Part shown: positions 35,701 through 47,140 of the stretch, in pieces | How positions within the stretch are numbered: the first letter of the stretch is position 1 | Layout: the number at the start of each line of letters is the position of its first letter | DNA from: Phalacrocorax aristotelis | Taxonomy: Eukaryota; Chordata; Aves; Suliformes; Phalacrocoracidae | Direction of reading: 5' to 3' | Length of the DNA: 64,000 nt | Assembly (NCBI RefSeq): GCF_949628215.1 | Contig: NC_134277.1 | Span: 111,617,463 to 111,681,462, forward strand | Program-made: the position numbers and the translations under genes | The notes under the pieces: generated by a model | Told to the model about the DNA's origin: nothing | Databases searched by the model: none | The model's input: the letters and a program-made list of their open reading frames with translations, nothing else

Positions 35701-38657
35701 TTTCCCCACCTGTGAAATGGGAATCTATATACTCAGTGACTGCTGACCACCTGCTTTGCAGAGCCTTGCAAAGATTCAGTAAGTTTATACTTAAAGTCTT
35801 CTGAAGATGAAAGGTTTAGAAAAAGTATCCCAACACATTAAAAGAGACGGGAATAACAAAAGACATACTGAGAAGTAATACTCACCCGTTCCTGACCAGC
35901 TGTGTCCCAGATCAGAAATTTATGAAGCTCATTCCCACAAGGCACAGTTTTAGTCATGAAGGATGCTCTGAAAAGAAGGAAGCAGCAGAAGTTTGCAACA
36001 TGACTGATACTCTCAATATGCAACCTATAGACTTTAGCCAGTTCTGCTGGGTCAGGCTGCATATGGGGAAACTCCAAAACCTTGATAAAATGCTGACAGA
36101 AGTGAAACTCTCCACTTTCTCAGATAAAATATATGGTACCTATAAATGAATTTTAAAAAAAGGGAAAAGCCTCTGAGGACATTTGTGCATGGCCCCAGGA
36201 CCACAAATGCTCCTGCCACTCACATGTAGCTTTCTGCTGTTAGCTAGCTCCATCTTCTCGGTGATATGGACCTGAGCAAAAGGCATCAGCCAGCATCATA
36301 CCAGGTGACAAATGTGCAACTCTTCAGTTAAACCTAAGACAATGGATCACCAGGGAACAGAAGAGTCACCTGCTGGAATGCATGTGGTGAACAAAGAGTT
36401 CTTCCCTCTCTCAACTCAGATGAATAAATCTTTGTGGCTTCTTGTATTTTTTGTAGGAAATACTATTTGTCTGTGTTTTCACAGTGTGATTTTTCTTTTA
36501 AGAAAGAGGGTTACATTTATAGCCTTTTTCTATACTACAGCATTTCAACCGAAAACTGGCTAGGAGAGACTGACAAACTCTGGTAGATTCCCTGCCCCCT
36601 CCCCCCATCCTATCTGGACACTGCTGGACAATTTCTGTTGTGGTAACTTTTTTCCTGGCTCAGGAAGGCATGTGATAAAATGCACTGTCATTACAAAAGC
36701 ACTGAATGACATAAAATGACATATCACTGATCAAAACATTTCCTGAGAAAGATATAGCAGAGTTCTCCTCTATAGCCATTTTCAGATTACTCGAATTTAA
36801 CAATGCTGCATTCCTTATAAAAATATTAAGTAAGGCCAAAAAAAGTACACCCTTTTCTTTGGTTATTTTCAGGATATGTGCTTTCAGCTGTCACTCTCCT
36901 TCTCAAAGCATTAAGCAAAACTTTACAACTTCGAAAGCAGGAACTTTAGAGCTGCAGTAGCTACTGTAGATTGCAAGGATTGTATACTTAAAACATTTGA
37001 TTAATTTGAAGAAAGTAAAAATAAAAACCTTATCTACATAGACAAGTAATATCACCTGCATGCAAACCAGCCTTCACATTTTAATCTTCAAACAGAAAAA
37101 TAATTTCCCTCTGTTATCATAATTATGAAAATTAAAGGGATTTTTTTTCCATTTGAGCAGAAGACATTTACTTAGCAACAACAACTACTCGGGGAAAAAG
37201 GCTGATGATGATTTAGAAGTAAAGAACTACTCAAGTTCCCACAAATTCTTTCACTGCAAAGTGTCCTTCAGTCGGTAATGTTATTCATTACACGCTTCCT
37301 TTATCTCTGTCCATTTTTCTCTATTCATTACACTCAGGAGTCCAAAATTGTTCTGAACTTCAACGTGCAACTTCCAGCTGAGAGTCCTTCATGCATCAAA
37401 AGGCAGAGCTTTGGAAGATACCGTCCAACCCTCTGAACAACACACAGCAATCAATACCAATCCTTCACTGGTGATTTAAAACAACTCTAACACACAAGCC
37501 AGATCAGCCCTTCCCACCCAAATTACTCCTTTGTGAACACTACATATGAGCTTCCTTTTCCGTAAGGGATCAAAAATTTTCAAAGTTCTCCAGGTAACGC
37601 TGGACTTAGTAGATTTGTCCCTAAGATGTGAAAAGAAAAAAATTTTGGAATTGTAACCACCTGCAGGACTAATCAGCTTCTTATGGTCTGACACATGGAA
37701 GCTTGGCAGTTTTTAAAGAAGAACAGGTATGAATTAATTCTACCTAGTTCAAATTGCATTGTCCCTGTTTTGAGAAAGACAGGATAATGTAACATGTCTT
37801 AAGCCTAGATGAAAGGATGTCCACACCTGGGAACAGACACTGTCCATGTTCCAGCCCAGCCTGCCAGGACACACAACGTACGTACATTAAAGGGCTCCCC
37901 ACAGTACTCAGCCATGGGGTGTCCTGGTCATTGTGCAGATCCGTGTGCCTCTTTGGGTTGTGGGGTTTTGGTTGTTCAAGCTCCAAGGATCAGGTTCGAC
38001 ACCTCATTGACCAGCCGGAACTAAAGCGATTTTAATCCTAAGGTCCTATGACCAAAACCACAATGTAAAGTGGGAAGCTCTTGACAAGACGAAAAGAAGA
38101 GGACACCAGCCAAGTAAGACATCTAAGAATCTTAAGTGTAAGGTGGGTGAGAAAATCAAAACAGAACAGCTGGAAGTCATGGCTATGCCCAACACAAGTC
38201 GATACAGCGTGGTTCTGGACAGCCCCAGAGGAAGATGTGATTATAAGAGACACCATTTGCAGGAGGAGAATGGCAGAGCTCTGTCAGCCTCTCCATTACA
38301 GATGATGCTGCAATGTAGCTAAGCTGAGGCCCCCTCTGTATTCCCAGAACAGGGAGAGCAGAGCAGACCTGGTTCAGGGCAGACAGACTCTCTAAACAGG
38401 TAGCACGAGCTGAAAGCCATCAAAGGAGACGAAGGGGTTCAGTGAGTTTGATAAACTGGAGAAAAAAAAGACATACAGTATTCAGAGACTTGAAAGTAAG
38501 GAAAAGAAACAAGCTCAGCAGAGAGCAGTGAGTTAAAAATACATAGAAGAAAAAAAGATATTATGTGTGGTACTTACCCAATAGTAGGACTAATATTGTG
38601 ATCAAAGTGGTCCTGGACAAATCGACAAACAATGCTTGATTTCCCAACCCCAGTATC
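5683..38657 (-). CDS. RAB31: RAB31 (Rab22B) small GTPase, coding exons 2-7; exon 1 is off the right edge
   Basis: The coding sequence is the join of 38657-38578, 35967-35886, 23952-23881, 21987-21881, 17406-17297 and 5780-5683, read on the minus strand. It gives residues 14-195 of a 195-residue protein, the human RAB31 length when the 13 exon-1 residues are added. All G motifs are visible: P-loop DTGVGKS (14-20), switch I T38, DTAGQE (61-66, with Q65), NKCD (119-122), ETSAK (147-151) and a C-terminal CC for double geranylgeranylation. RAB22A is excluded because the region before ETSAK reads [11 protein letters not shown] and the tail begins [11 protein letters not shown], both typical of RAB31. 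From family knowledge, RAB31 is a RAB5-subfamily GTPase on trans-Golgi and early endosome membranes; it acts in Golgi-endosome transport, EGFR trafficking and exosome formation. Every internal splice site is GT-AG and phases match, so the gene looks intact and functional. Confidence 0.97.
6678..7145 (-). mobile_element. CR1 LINE, 5'-truncated 3' fragment
   Basis: The plus strand starts with ATCACAGAATCACAGGTTGG and then GGACCTCAGGGATCATCTAG, which is the reverse complement of the CR1 3' end. It continues through the CR1 segments GTGAAAAATTTTCCTCTTG and CCCAGCTCTCCCAGCCTATCC, and CR1 similarity stops near CAGCCTGTCCATATC. The element is therefore in the same orientation as RAB31, cut at its 5' end as is usual for CR1, and about 460 bp long. 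Short open frames on both strands here are element debris. Confidence 0.93.
12577..12594. repeat. Poly-A tract (18 A)
   Basis: Pure run of A on the plus strand in intron 6. No retroelement body is recognisable next to it. Confidence 0.9.
14560..14890. promoter_or_regulatory. Candidate intronic regulatory element with clustered motifs
   Basis: Four exact TAATTA homeodomain cores lie at 14573-14578, 14589-14594, 14867-14872 and 14875-14880. A MEF2-consensus CTATATATAG is at 14711-14720 and a CAGCTG E-box at 14835-14840. It lies in non-repetitive DNA of intron 6. Function is inferred from motifs only. Confidence 0.3.
15250..16770 (+). mobile_element. CR1 LINE, decayed copy with reverse transcriptase remnants
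   Basis: The plus strand follows the CR1 reverse transcriptase order. [16 protein letters not shown] is readable at 15664-15711. A degenerate catalytic segment PSDDPQLSG (ancestrally FADD-like) lies near 15920-15945 and runs on to [35 protein letters not shown] starts near 16330. The 3' end is GAGGTCCCTTCCAGCCCC near 16755. Frames shift several times and stretches are missing, so it is a dead fossil. The left edge is blurred and may extend some tens of bases. It is antisense to RAB31. Confidence 0.92.
17297..17406 (-). CDS. RAB31: RAB31 coding exon 6 (ETSAK motif)
   Basis: This 110-bp exon carries the last base of R127, residues 128-163 and the first base of S164. It reads [15 protein letters not shown], then [26 protein letters not shown] (147-151) is the G5 motif. 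P-M and A-V-N differ by single conservative changes from the P-L and A-I-N that I recall in human. The acceptor polypyrimidine tract is an uninterrupted run of 14 T on the minus strand, then AG. The donor is A followed by GTAAGT. A simple open-frame reading runs through the donor and ends in a false ISK-stop; correct splicing to exon 7 gives ISRQ. Confidence 0.97.
17407..21880 (-). other. RAB31: RAB31 intron 5
   Basis: This 4.5-kb intron has donor GTAAGA and an acceptor preceded by 14 T. It appears to be unique sequence: I see no large repeat, RNA gene or supported open frame. A minor A/C-rich patch lies at 20930-20965. Confidence 0.9.
21881..21987 (-). CDS. RAB31: RAB31 coding exon 5 (NKCD guanine-binding motif)
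   Basis: This 107-bp exon encodes residues 92-126 and two bases of R127, from [13 protein letters not shown] to [13 protein letters not shown] at 119-122 is the G4 motif that reads the guanine base. His95 replaces the Tyr I recall in human RAB31 (SFYTL), a mild surface change. The acceptor is CTTAG followed by GATTC and the donor is CAG followed by GTAAGA. Confidence 0.97.
21988..23880 (-). other. RAB31: RAB31 intron 4
   Basis: This 1.9-kb intron has donor GTAAAAG and acceptor CTTAG. Nothing beyond ordinary unique AT-rich sequence is visible. Confidence 0.9.
23881..23952 (-). CDS. RAB31: RAB31 coding exon 4 (switch II)
   Basis: This 72-bp exon encodes exactly 24 codons (residues 68-91), from [11 protein letters not shown] to VIVYDITKQ, and is phase 0 at both ends. 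It contains the switch II helix with the MYYRG motif typical of RAB5-group proteins. The acceptor is TTAACAG and the donor is CAG followed by GTAAAAG, which is weaker than the other donors in the gene. Because the exon is a multiple of three, skipping it would keep frame but remove switch II and so give an inactive GTPase; nothing in the sequence shows that this happens. Confidence 0.96.
32012..32032. repeat. Poly-A tract (21 A)
   Basis: The longest mononucleotide run in the window, in intron 3. No adjacent element is recognised. Confidence 0.9.
34440..34520 (+). repeat. Possible MIR-like SINE fragment
   Basis: CTCAGTCACAGACTTCCTG followed by CATCATTTAGTTCAGTAAAT resembles the MIR core segment (CACAGACTTCCTGTGTGACC, then CACTTAATCTCTCTG). 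The match is weak and could be chance. Confidence 0.25.
35695..35825 (+). repeat. MIR-like SINE relic next to exon 3
   Basis: The plus strand reads TTTTCCCCACCTGTGAAATG and GGAATC, then CACCTGCTTTGCAGAG. It ends with AAAGATTCAGTAAGTTTATA and CTTAAAGTCTTCTGAAGATG. This order (CCCCACCTGTGAAATGGG, then TTGTGAGGATT-like, then GTAAAGTGCTTTGAAGATG-like) is the 3' half of amniote MIR elements. It is old and diverged, and lies antisense to RAB31. Confidence 0.7.
35886..35967 (-). CDS. RAB31: RAB31 coding exon 3 (interswitch and DTAGQER)
   Basis: This 82-bp exon supplies the last base of Gly40 and then residues 41-67, from [15 protein letters not shown] to [11 protein letters not shown]. It covers the interswitch beta strands and the switch II start, including W60 of the Rab hydrophobic triad and catalytic Q65. 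The acceptor is TTTTCAG and the donor is CGG followed by GTGAGT. An antisense MIR-like SINE relic lies only about 60 bp beyond the donor, inside intron 3. Confidence 0.97.
35968..38577 (-). other. RAB31: RAB31 intron 2
   Basis: This 2.6-kb intron has donor GTAAGT and acceptor TTTTCAG. It holds no recognised repeat or gene. Confidence 0.9.
38578..38657 (-). CDS. RAB31: RAB31 coding exon 2 (P-loop and switch I)
   Basis: This 80-bp exon encodes residues 14-39 plus two bases of Gly40. It opens with DTGVGKSS, the P-loop that binds the GTP phosphates and Mg; the preceding Gly comes from exon 1. It continues through [11 protein letters not shown] to ISPTI, with T38 as the switch I threonine. The acceptor reads TTTTCAG followed by GAT, and the donor is GG followed by GTAAGT, a strong site. 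The exon starts in phase 0, so exon 1 must end on a whole codon, as expected if it encodes 13 residues. The translated sequence matches human RAB31 throughout as I recall it. Confidence 0.97.
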
Positions 38658-41600
38658 CTGAAAATAAAGGAAAGCATGACAGTGAGTTCAAGAGACTCTA
38701 GATATCAATACTGCACCTGAAGAAACAGTCAAATATTTATTTGTGAAATTACATCCTCTCTAGTGGCAAGTGGGGCAGATTAAACATTTCAAAAGAAAAG
38801 TGAGCACGTGGATTATCCTTTTCTAATGTCAGCATTGTGAATGGAGCTCCCTGGTCCCCTTCCCAACATTCCCTTCTCTCCAAGCTGTTTGTTTTTTTGA
38901 GTGGATTTTATATTCCTCTTTCAAGGACTGCAGTACTTCAAGCATAACCATTTACTTGTACAAGAAAATCCTGTGCTTGCAAACACATGGTACATTACCC
39001 AGCAAAAGCAGGGCAGCCCAAGCATGCTTCCAGTCTTCCATTAGATTACTAAAACCAACCTTTTAGTACTCTGACAGCACTAACTTAGTAGAACTAACCT
39101 TTCCACAGCAAGACAAACAAGGCTGCTTGGTGGAAACTTTGCAGAGGCTTCAGGTGGTTTTGAAAAGGCAGGAATCCTACGAGTTGCATCCCCAGAGATG
39201 TGCAACTATCCCTGTGCAGGTTGTTACTGGACTGCAGTGAAACAGCATTACTTTAAAAGCAACACAACTTGCTCTTTACACTGCAGCGTGGCATGCTGCT
39301 TCCATTTGCAGGAACAGTCTTTTTTTACCCACCCCCCAAAAAGCTGCATTTTTCAGTTTGTCTCTGCTATTCCATGAAGCCTTGGATGATAGGTAGAACA
39401 ACATAAATTATATAGACAATTATCAAGGAAGAAGAACAGCAATATCACGATGTCTCCCATAGAATTGCAAAGAGTCTCCTTAGAGACAAAAAGGATGCCA
39501 GGAAATCGATCCTGACCTTTCCAAGACATTAACAATGACAGCCCAGGGTCCAATCTGACTCATTAAAAAGTCAATGGAAAGTTTTCTATTAATTTCATTT
39601 GAAGTGATTGCAGAACTACCAGATTGCACTTGGTAGTTCCATTTGTATCCACATTTTAAGACACTTGACTAATTTACATACATTTCTTTAAAAATGCCAG
39701 GACAAGAGAATGCAGTTTGTTGAGAGAACCACACACATCACCACTTATTTAAAAAAAAAAACCCTTTGCCTTTCCTGTAACGTTTTGCAATATTTTCTCT
39801 TATTTTTGAATACGAAAGAAAAAGAATGCCCATAGTTAAGATTTCCTTTCACCATGTTTAAATGAAACTCTATCGCCACTGCAAGCAAAGCCTTTATAGG
39901 CAGCATTATTAGAAAACCATCACTTAAACTCTCATATTTAATTCAAAGCTGTCCTTAGTCAGCTTAAAAGCCATAACAAATGCTCATGCTACACAGATGG
40001 TTATCTACTGTGTTCAATCAATAAGAAAAAAGATCAAAGAGAGGAGCAGTGTTTAAAACCAGCCCCGTAGCCTTTGATCAATAGCAGCAACACATCCTGT
40101 TGTTATTGCCAAATTTTGCCTTCATTATCAATTCCAGCTGACATCTCTGCATAATTACTAGACCAGGATGGCAGCACATATTAAACAAAACAAAACAAAC
40201 AAAATAAAAGGTCCTCTGTGCTGAAACTGAGGATCTAATTTTCATTCCAGATTTTAAATGTTGTGGAGAAACCAGAACTACCACCCGCTGGGTGCGAAGA
40301 ATTACATTTTCCCCTTGTGGGGACACAGTTTCTGCCACCATGCTTGAAACTCAACATTGACACCCATGACCCGGTGATGCTTTAGATTCATGTATTTCCT
40401 TCAGCTCCCTTGACAGGTCACTCAGAAGAACATCTGTGATTACAGCTCCCGAGCAAGAGGATCCTGGTCTCTGGCAGAGATGTGACATCCACAAGCATGG
40501 ATGAGCTTAGCTCATTTTCCTGGAAGCTCCCTACCTCTTCATCCTGCAGTTTGTGGATCTTACACTTCATGCTAACATTAAATGAACTTTAAAAGTTTCT
40601 ATTACCCTTGCATCTCTCACAGCAAGCATAGCTAAACTTAAGCCTGTGCCAGGTACAGTGATAGCCCTCAAATAGCTTCAAAACCCTCTTACACTTTGCT
40701 CCTAGGGTTGCTTGGGCTACCAAGAGAGCTAAATTTACCCCTGGTGTAACTCCAGTGAAACCAATGGACTTGGACCACAAATTAACCTGCCTTTAGAATG
40801 ACCATGGTTGCAGTCAGTGGCCAGCACTCTCCAGGAGCCAGGCAATTTATTGCACCAAGGAGTTCAGTTGAAACAAGCACTCCCAGCTTCTGTTTTGTTG
40901 CCTGGAGGGTGGAAACGGCTGGCTACCGGGAGTATAATTAGAACACAGAGGGGAAGGAAATAAAAAAGAAAAAGCTTCCTACTTAAGGCAGTGATTGTCA
41001 CTCCATCGCGGGATTTAGAACTGCTTAGACAGTTTCCTGTCCATGTTACCGTACTCGCATCCATCAAACAATATGCTCACCTGCCTGAAAGCAAAGCAAA
41101 TCATGGTGCATGAGCATTATACAACTTGAAAACTTAGTAGAAATCTTTTACTGCTAATCAGACCTTATCTTTTACTGACAATAGGGAACTGTCTGTCAGG
41201 TCAATCTCACAGAAGTGAAGGAAAGCATGGTTGCTTTAAAGACACTGAAAAGGCATTCACTTCTCAGCAATGCATTGAAATTAAACCTCCATGCTAAGGC
41301 TGTACAAAGCTTTCCTGCTACCACCTAATTTTCCTTTACTATATGGTCTTCCTCTACATACATCCATTTTTCTAACATCTGATGGGGATGATCATCCTTG
41401 GATTTTTTTTTTTTCCCCTTTTTCTTCAAAATGTTTATAACAGATTTGTCAAGCCACATGCCTGCGTAACACTCCGGCATGCAGGTGAGTTATGTTTTCA
41501 GTTCTCAGAGTTCTGCTTTTTGCCAGCTTTTTACACTCTCTAATCCATTTTTCTTTTTTGTTTTACTCCACGTTGGTGTACATATAACATCAAACATACA

Positions 41601-44572
41601 GCAAGGAATAACATTTCAGTTTATGTAGAAGGTCACAGCGGAATTGAGCTGAGTGGATTGGACAAGTTTCAGAAACTGAGAATATCCTCAGGAATTACAT
41701 CGTACTTCAAGGAACGGATCCTGCAATCCTTCAGAAAAATCCTTATCCATGGGAAATCCAAAGGTTTCAGCACTACACTAATTGATCAAGAGCATACCAC
41801 TCCACGAAAAGAGTAAATATAAAATAATTATTCTGAATCAAGGTGTTCATGGTGCATTTGATGAGTCACTCACAGGACCAACTGCATGTTTTGCTTTTAA
41901 TATCAGTTATAAACTGCATTGTACCAAGATAAGCAAAAACTGTGGAGTGGGGTGGGGAGGAAGGAAAGGAATAGAAATGTAATCCAGAGTAAATTACTTG
42001 CTATCAGTTCACCAGAAGAAATACCTACAACTTCAGAATCTCCCACTGGACATCCAAAACAGATACGGAAATTTGAAGCCATATCAGATGTCTCTGATAA
42101 ATACAAGGAATCAATGCAAGCATGACCAATTCCTGATTTTTAACCCTTAACCCTGAAAAGACGTTCTCTATTCCTCTAAAATCCTCTACCCACAGATTTA
42201 AGCATGAGGATTTTAAGAGCATCAGAATGGAGAGCAGCATGCCACAAAAAACAGTGCATCCACCCACACTCCTGCTCGCAGAGAACCACCCCACTTGGCT
42301 CTCCTTGGTTCACTTTACTGTAAAGGAGGTGAGATGGTATTTCAAAGCTAGCAGAATTACAGGATGCTGGCAACTAATTTGTAGGCGAACAACTGAGCTG
42401 CTGATTTCTGGCTGATTAGCAGCAGCATAGAAGAAGATTTTTTTTAAAAAAAAAGCAGAGGTTCAATATGAGCAATATATTAAGAAAGAAAACCATTTTC
42501 CCATTACAAACAGGCAGCACATCCACTGTTCCAGATGTGTGCATCCAGAAAAAACTGATGCAGAAAAATTTAGCTCTTTAATTTAAATCTGGATGTCTCA
42601 TTTATACCTTTGCACAACCATAGGGCTCAGTCTTCCAAGCACTTCTCCAATATTACTCTGTAAACACATCCCTGACTAGGACTTTAGTCTTCATATTTTA
42701 ATAGTTTTTAATAGATTCAGATGGGTCGAGTACGGTTGTGCTGAGGAAACTAAACTCTTCATGTAAATTCTTTTTACATCTAAAATGGAATAAATGTTGA
42801 ATTCACAAAAAAATCCACACATATGACTGATGACTAAACAGCAGCCCTATAATTATGCACACTGCTGCAACAGCTATTTTATTCTTGACTACTCAGAATC
42901 TTCCTGTGCTATGTTATCACAGAAGGCTTTTTAAATATATGTAAAATTAGATAAACCATGCAAAAATCCTCTTATGACTCTAGGATTTTGCAAACACAAA
43001 TAAAACAAGCATACTAGATAGCATTTCACATGAGGAAATGGCACACCAAGAACAAACATACTGAATGAAAATGCTTTCTGTCCTCCCATTTGCAAAGTAA
43101 GACAAAAAAAGAACATCTAGCTTGTAACCACCAAAGATCTCATGACTTACTTCCCATTTCAGCTTTAAAAGAAGGTTGAGATACCCTGGGGACGGTGCCA
43201 CAAAAATCTGCATTGAGGAGTAAAGGAGAACTCATCTCTACAAAACAGGGATACAACACATGGCTCCTTCAGAAGGATGGAAGTTTTCCCATCATCTTAG
43301 ACAAAGCCAAGATTCAATCCACGGTATTTCAATTTGTATAAAGTTTTAAAAATTAAAAATGTCTGTTCCTCCAAAGCATTTCTGGTAATAACAAAGATTC
43401 ACTGAGAGATGACCTACGGCCAAAGGTCTCATTAAAACTGACTGGGTTTAACACGTGTTTGTCTTGCATATTGGAAGAAGAAAACTCATACTCTAGCAGC
43501 CTGGAAGGTATTAATACCACATGCTCCAGAAAAGCAGGTAAAGCCAATGTTATTTCAACAATATATGAGAAACATATGGAAGTCACAACCCTCTATCCTT
43601 TCACACAAGCAAGAAACTGATCCCATGGCTCACATGGCTTCCACCAAACTCGGCAGGACTCCCCTGCACCTTACAGCAGGAATGCATCTGTCCCTCAAGA
43701 GCCTCTTTGTGCTGAGGCTCCCCAAAAGCTTACCTGCTAACCACCCTAAGTGCAAAGGCACAATGAGCCTTTGACAGCTCAGCCCTTCATCTAAGGACCC
43801 CTCATCAGGATAAAAAGAGTGCAACCAATGCAGTCAGGGCTGATATAGTGTAACCCCCAGGTAGCCTCCCATGGCGTAGCTTCTTCATCATGCATATAGC
43901 TGGAATTACAAAGCTGCTCATACCAACGAAAACCTAGGTTGTAGGCAGAAGGCAATACTGGAACCTGCCACAGCAAGCTAATCTGAAGCTTTCTCAAGAC
44001 AGGTTCGCATCAAGAGGTGCAATAAGTACATGCACCAGAAACAACCGTGGTCAAATTTGGCCCACCAGTTATCGTCTCAGTGCACCTTGCAGTGACATAA
44101 CGTTGCCTTGTGTCATCTTTCAGACATGGGGGGCGTGAGGGAGGCTTGCTCAAACATACAGAACAAGGTTACAGCCAAAAAGCTGTCCCACTATCCTGGA
44201 AGAGGATCTGCTCAGAGACGAAGCTGGCTGCTCCTGATTATTGAGAGAAACAGCAATTCCTGTCTCCCTGTCACATATTTATGCCAACTGACAAACTTCT
44301 TGGCTGGTTCATTACTAACTGGAATGAAAAAAAAAACCAAAGCAGAGGAGCCAGTTTATGCTCAAGACTTCCCAAGCTAAATTCTCCTTTGTTACACTGA
44401 TTCGACTCCTGCCAGCACTAGAGCAGATAGGAAGGAGAGGTCCTTGCCTTGCCCAGTGCAGAACTTTCATGCTGAAGTAATTAAGACATACAGATGAAAA
44501 CATTTGAGTTGGTATGAAGTTGCAAAAAAGAGAAAATTGTCCTTTATCATCAATACATTTAATATCTTAAAT

Positions 44573-44585
44573 ACACACACACACA
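44573..44585. repeat. (AC)n short microsatellite
   Basis: A short AC run followed by a 12-A tract and a directly repeated AATCTCTGCAACT (about 44598-44634). Confidence 0.85.
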
Positions 44586-47040
44586 GAAAAAAAAAAAATC
44601 TCTGCAACTCAAAATCTCTGCAACTGTCCAGGCAAATCTGAGGTAGAAAGACATGGTTTAAAATTTAGGGGAAGAAAAATAATGAGTCTCTCAAAAAATG
44701 CAGATGCAGAGAGACCTTTCATTCTAGTAGCTCTGTAAAGCGCAGCTGGTTTTCACTTGGCAGTTGAGCTCCTGCACATTAAAATAGCCATTCTTTCCAC
44801 TGTCAGAACTGGCCACACTTCAGTTTTTGATTTACAGCTGAGTCCCGCTGGCCCATTCCCGATACCCTCAGCAGGACTCTGATGGAATTTGAAAATTCAC
44901 AGCAGTGTAATCACATCACAGCGCTCCTAGATGGCTAGCATTTTATTAGCTATCATCAAACAAATTGCTGGGCCTGCACTGTAAAGCATCACTGGGCTTT
45001 GCAGAAATGTATGCTCAGCTCTGGTCAAGCCTGGTATCTAGGAGGAATGTCACCCCTTGGGCAAGGTCTGGCACACAGCACCTTTGACGCTTTTGGAGGT
45101 GCCAATCCTTAACCCAAAGGCACGTGCTGTGGTAAGGCTGAGTATAGGATTACAGCTCTTTTAAATTCCATTTGGCAGTAAAAAAGCAACAAGCTGAACA
45201 ACAAAATAAATCTTTGCAATTTGCAGCCTGCTTTAGTCCACTATGTCTGCCATTAACATTTTAATCATTACTCAGACGATCAGATGCAGGCAGCATTGCA
45301 ATACTTTCCATGTCTTACTAATCCAGTTACAGCTGCTCTGGAAGTCTGTGGCAGGCGGCTCGAAGAGCATGTGAAACTGGCTTTGGATTTTTATCAACCA
45401 TATGAACATACAAGTAAGAGTTATGCATGACAGACTCCTGATAACAGTTTCCAAGGGCAGTATTTTAATTGAAGAATCACTCTACCCAATAAACTTTTGC
45501 TACCCTTAAACACATCCTTCATCCTCCCCTCTATTTGGGTATCACTTACTTGTCTGAAGAGACTGCTGTAAGGAGAAATACCTTTCAGGAGAGCTGGGTT
45601 CAGAGACACCCCTGGAACTGAACTGAATCTGCCAAGTGTCAGGCTTGTCCCAGCGAAAATGCAGCCACGCACTGCTGAGTGGTGTCTAGGAAGAAGTGCA
45701 AATAGCTTCTCGCTGTATTCAGTTTTTCCATCTGCAAGACGTATCAAGTGAGCAAATCCCACCACTGCACAAGCACAAATGAAAATACAAGAGCAACCCT
45801 TAGACTGACACATTGGCTCTCAGCTGCCTCACCAACACAAAACCACCTGAGGCTTCAGCCTGAACCAGAGGGATGCAGGCTGAGGTGCTCTGAACCCTCG
45901 CTTCTGCGGTCAAAAGGATACACATCTCATTCAGGACACAATTTTTGTAAATTCTAATCTTCGCTACAGCCCTGTACAATGGGAAATAGATTATATCCCC
46001 TGTGAGCAACACGACTCTTCTAAAAGACCCCTTTCCTGTTGGTTTGCTGGGATCCCCACTTCCAGAGCTACAGAACTGGCCCAGGGGCATGCCTGCTTCC
46101 CAAAGCAGCAGCACCATTTTTCAGCTCCTAGCCAAGCCCTCTACCAAATGAGAGGTCTGCTGTGTTTTTCTTCCCTACCCCATCACCACCGCCTTTAACT
46201 TTTGACTTTATTCATTATCTCTGGTACTCTGAAAAAATTGTACAAGCCTGGCAACGTACTTCTGCAACAAGAGCTCCAAACGACAACAGACATGGCCTTA
46301 TGCTACCAGTGATGTACAAGGAATTTCTGCAAAGGTCTGGGGTGTACTCAGTTGCAAAGCAAATTTCTGAAGGGGAAGAACTGGAATCAGAGCTGGCCTC
46401 CAGGTCCGTCCATGCGCTATCATGCACTTTCCTGAGCAAAGGGTACTTCCGGGATGAACAATACCACTCGCAATGAAGAGTGGAACTGAGTTCCCCAAGA
46501 TCGCAGCACAAGCACACAGATCTCTATGATGCAACTGTGTTTTTAGGGGGAGGATTATTCTGCAGTGTCTCACTTCTTCAGTAGGAACCACCACAGTTCT
46601 TTTGGTCACCTCTCCATGTGTGAACCTTACAAGACCATCCCTGTCTGTATTTCTGTTTGTCGCATGCCCTTCTTAAAATATTGCCATGTATTGTGAGTTT
46701 AAAATCCATCAGTATATTACTCCCATAAAATTAGGATGGTCTGTGTCAACTCTCCCACAGTAAAACACCCTACACATAATTTCTAATTGCTAGTGCAATT
46801 TCAGGCCAACGCTGGTGTTGTGGAGCACGAATTAGGTACAGAATAAGGCTTTTTCCTCTGGTATGCATTAGAATTAGATTAACTCTAATTCCCTCTACAC
46901 ATAGGAAGTGCACCACTTGTTCTCAGAGATTTTACTGCTCCCAACCAGGTCAGCCCTGTTATATTAGAATACAATCCTTCCTCCTAGTGTTGCAAGGACT
47001 GCATTTGGCACAGGAATTCTTGGCTCTATCATTCTCAACT

Positions 47041-47140
47041 CACTAGCTGCTAAATGAAAACAACAGTTACTTGATTTTACCTTGTAACAGCATTATGAGG
47101 ATTTAAATCAGTGATAGTTGTAAAGTGTTCAGACAATACA
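47041..47140 (+). repeat. MIR-like SINE relic
   Basis: The segment GCATTATGAGGATTTAAATC, then AGTTGTAAAGTGTTCAGACA, resembles the MIR stretch GTTGTGAGGATTAAATGAG, then GTAAAGCGCTTAGAACA. It is diverged but in the right order and spacing. Confidence 0.5.

Larger units (their letters stand above)
23953..35885 (-). other. RAB31: RAB31 intron 3
   Basis: This 11.9-kb intron has donor GTGAGT and acceptor AACAG. It contains a GC-richer patch at 27500-27730, an AT-rich patch at 28500-28585, a pyrimidine-rich stretch at 30340-30560, a 21-A tract at 32012-32032 and MIR-like relics near 34440 and 35695. No second gene is supported. Confidence 0.9.
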
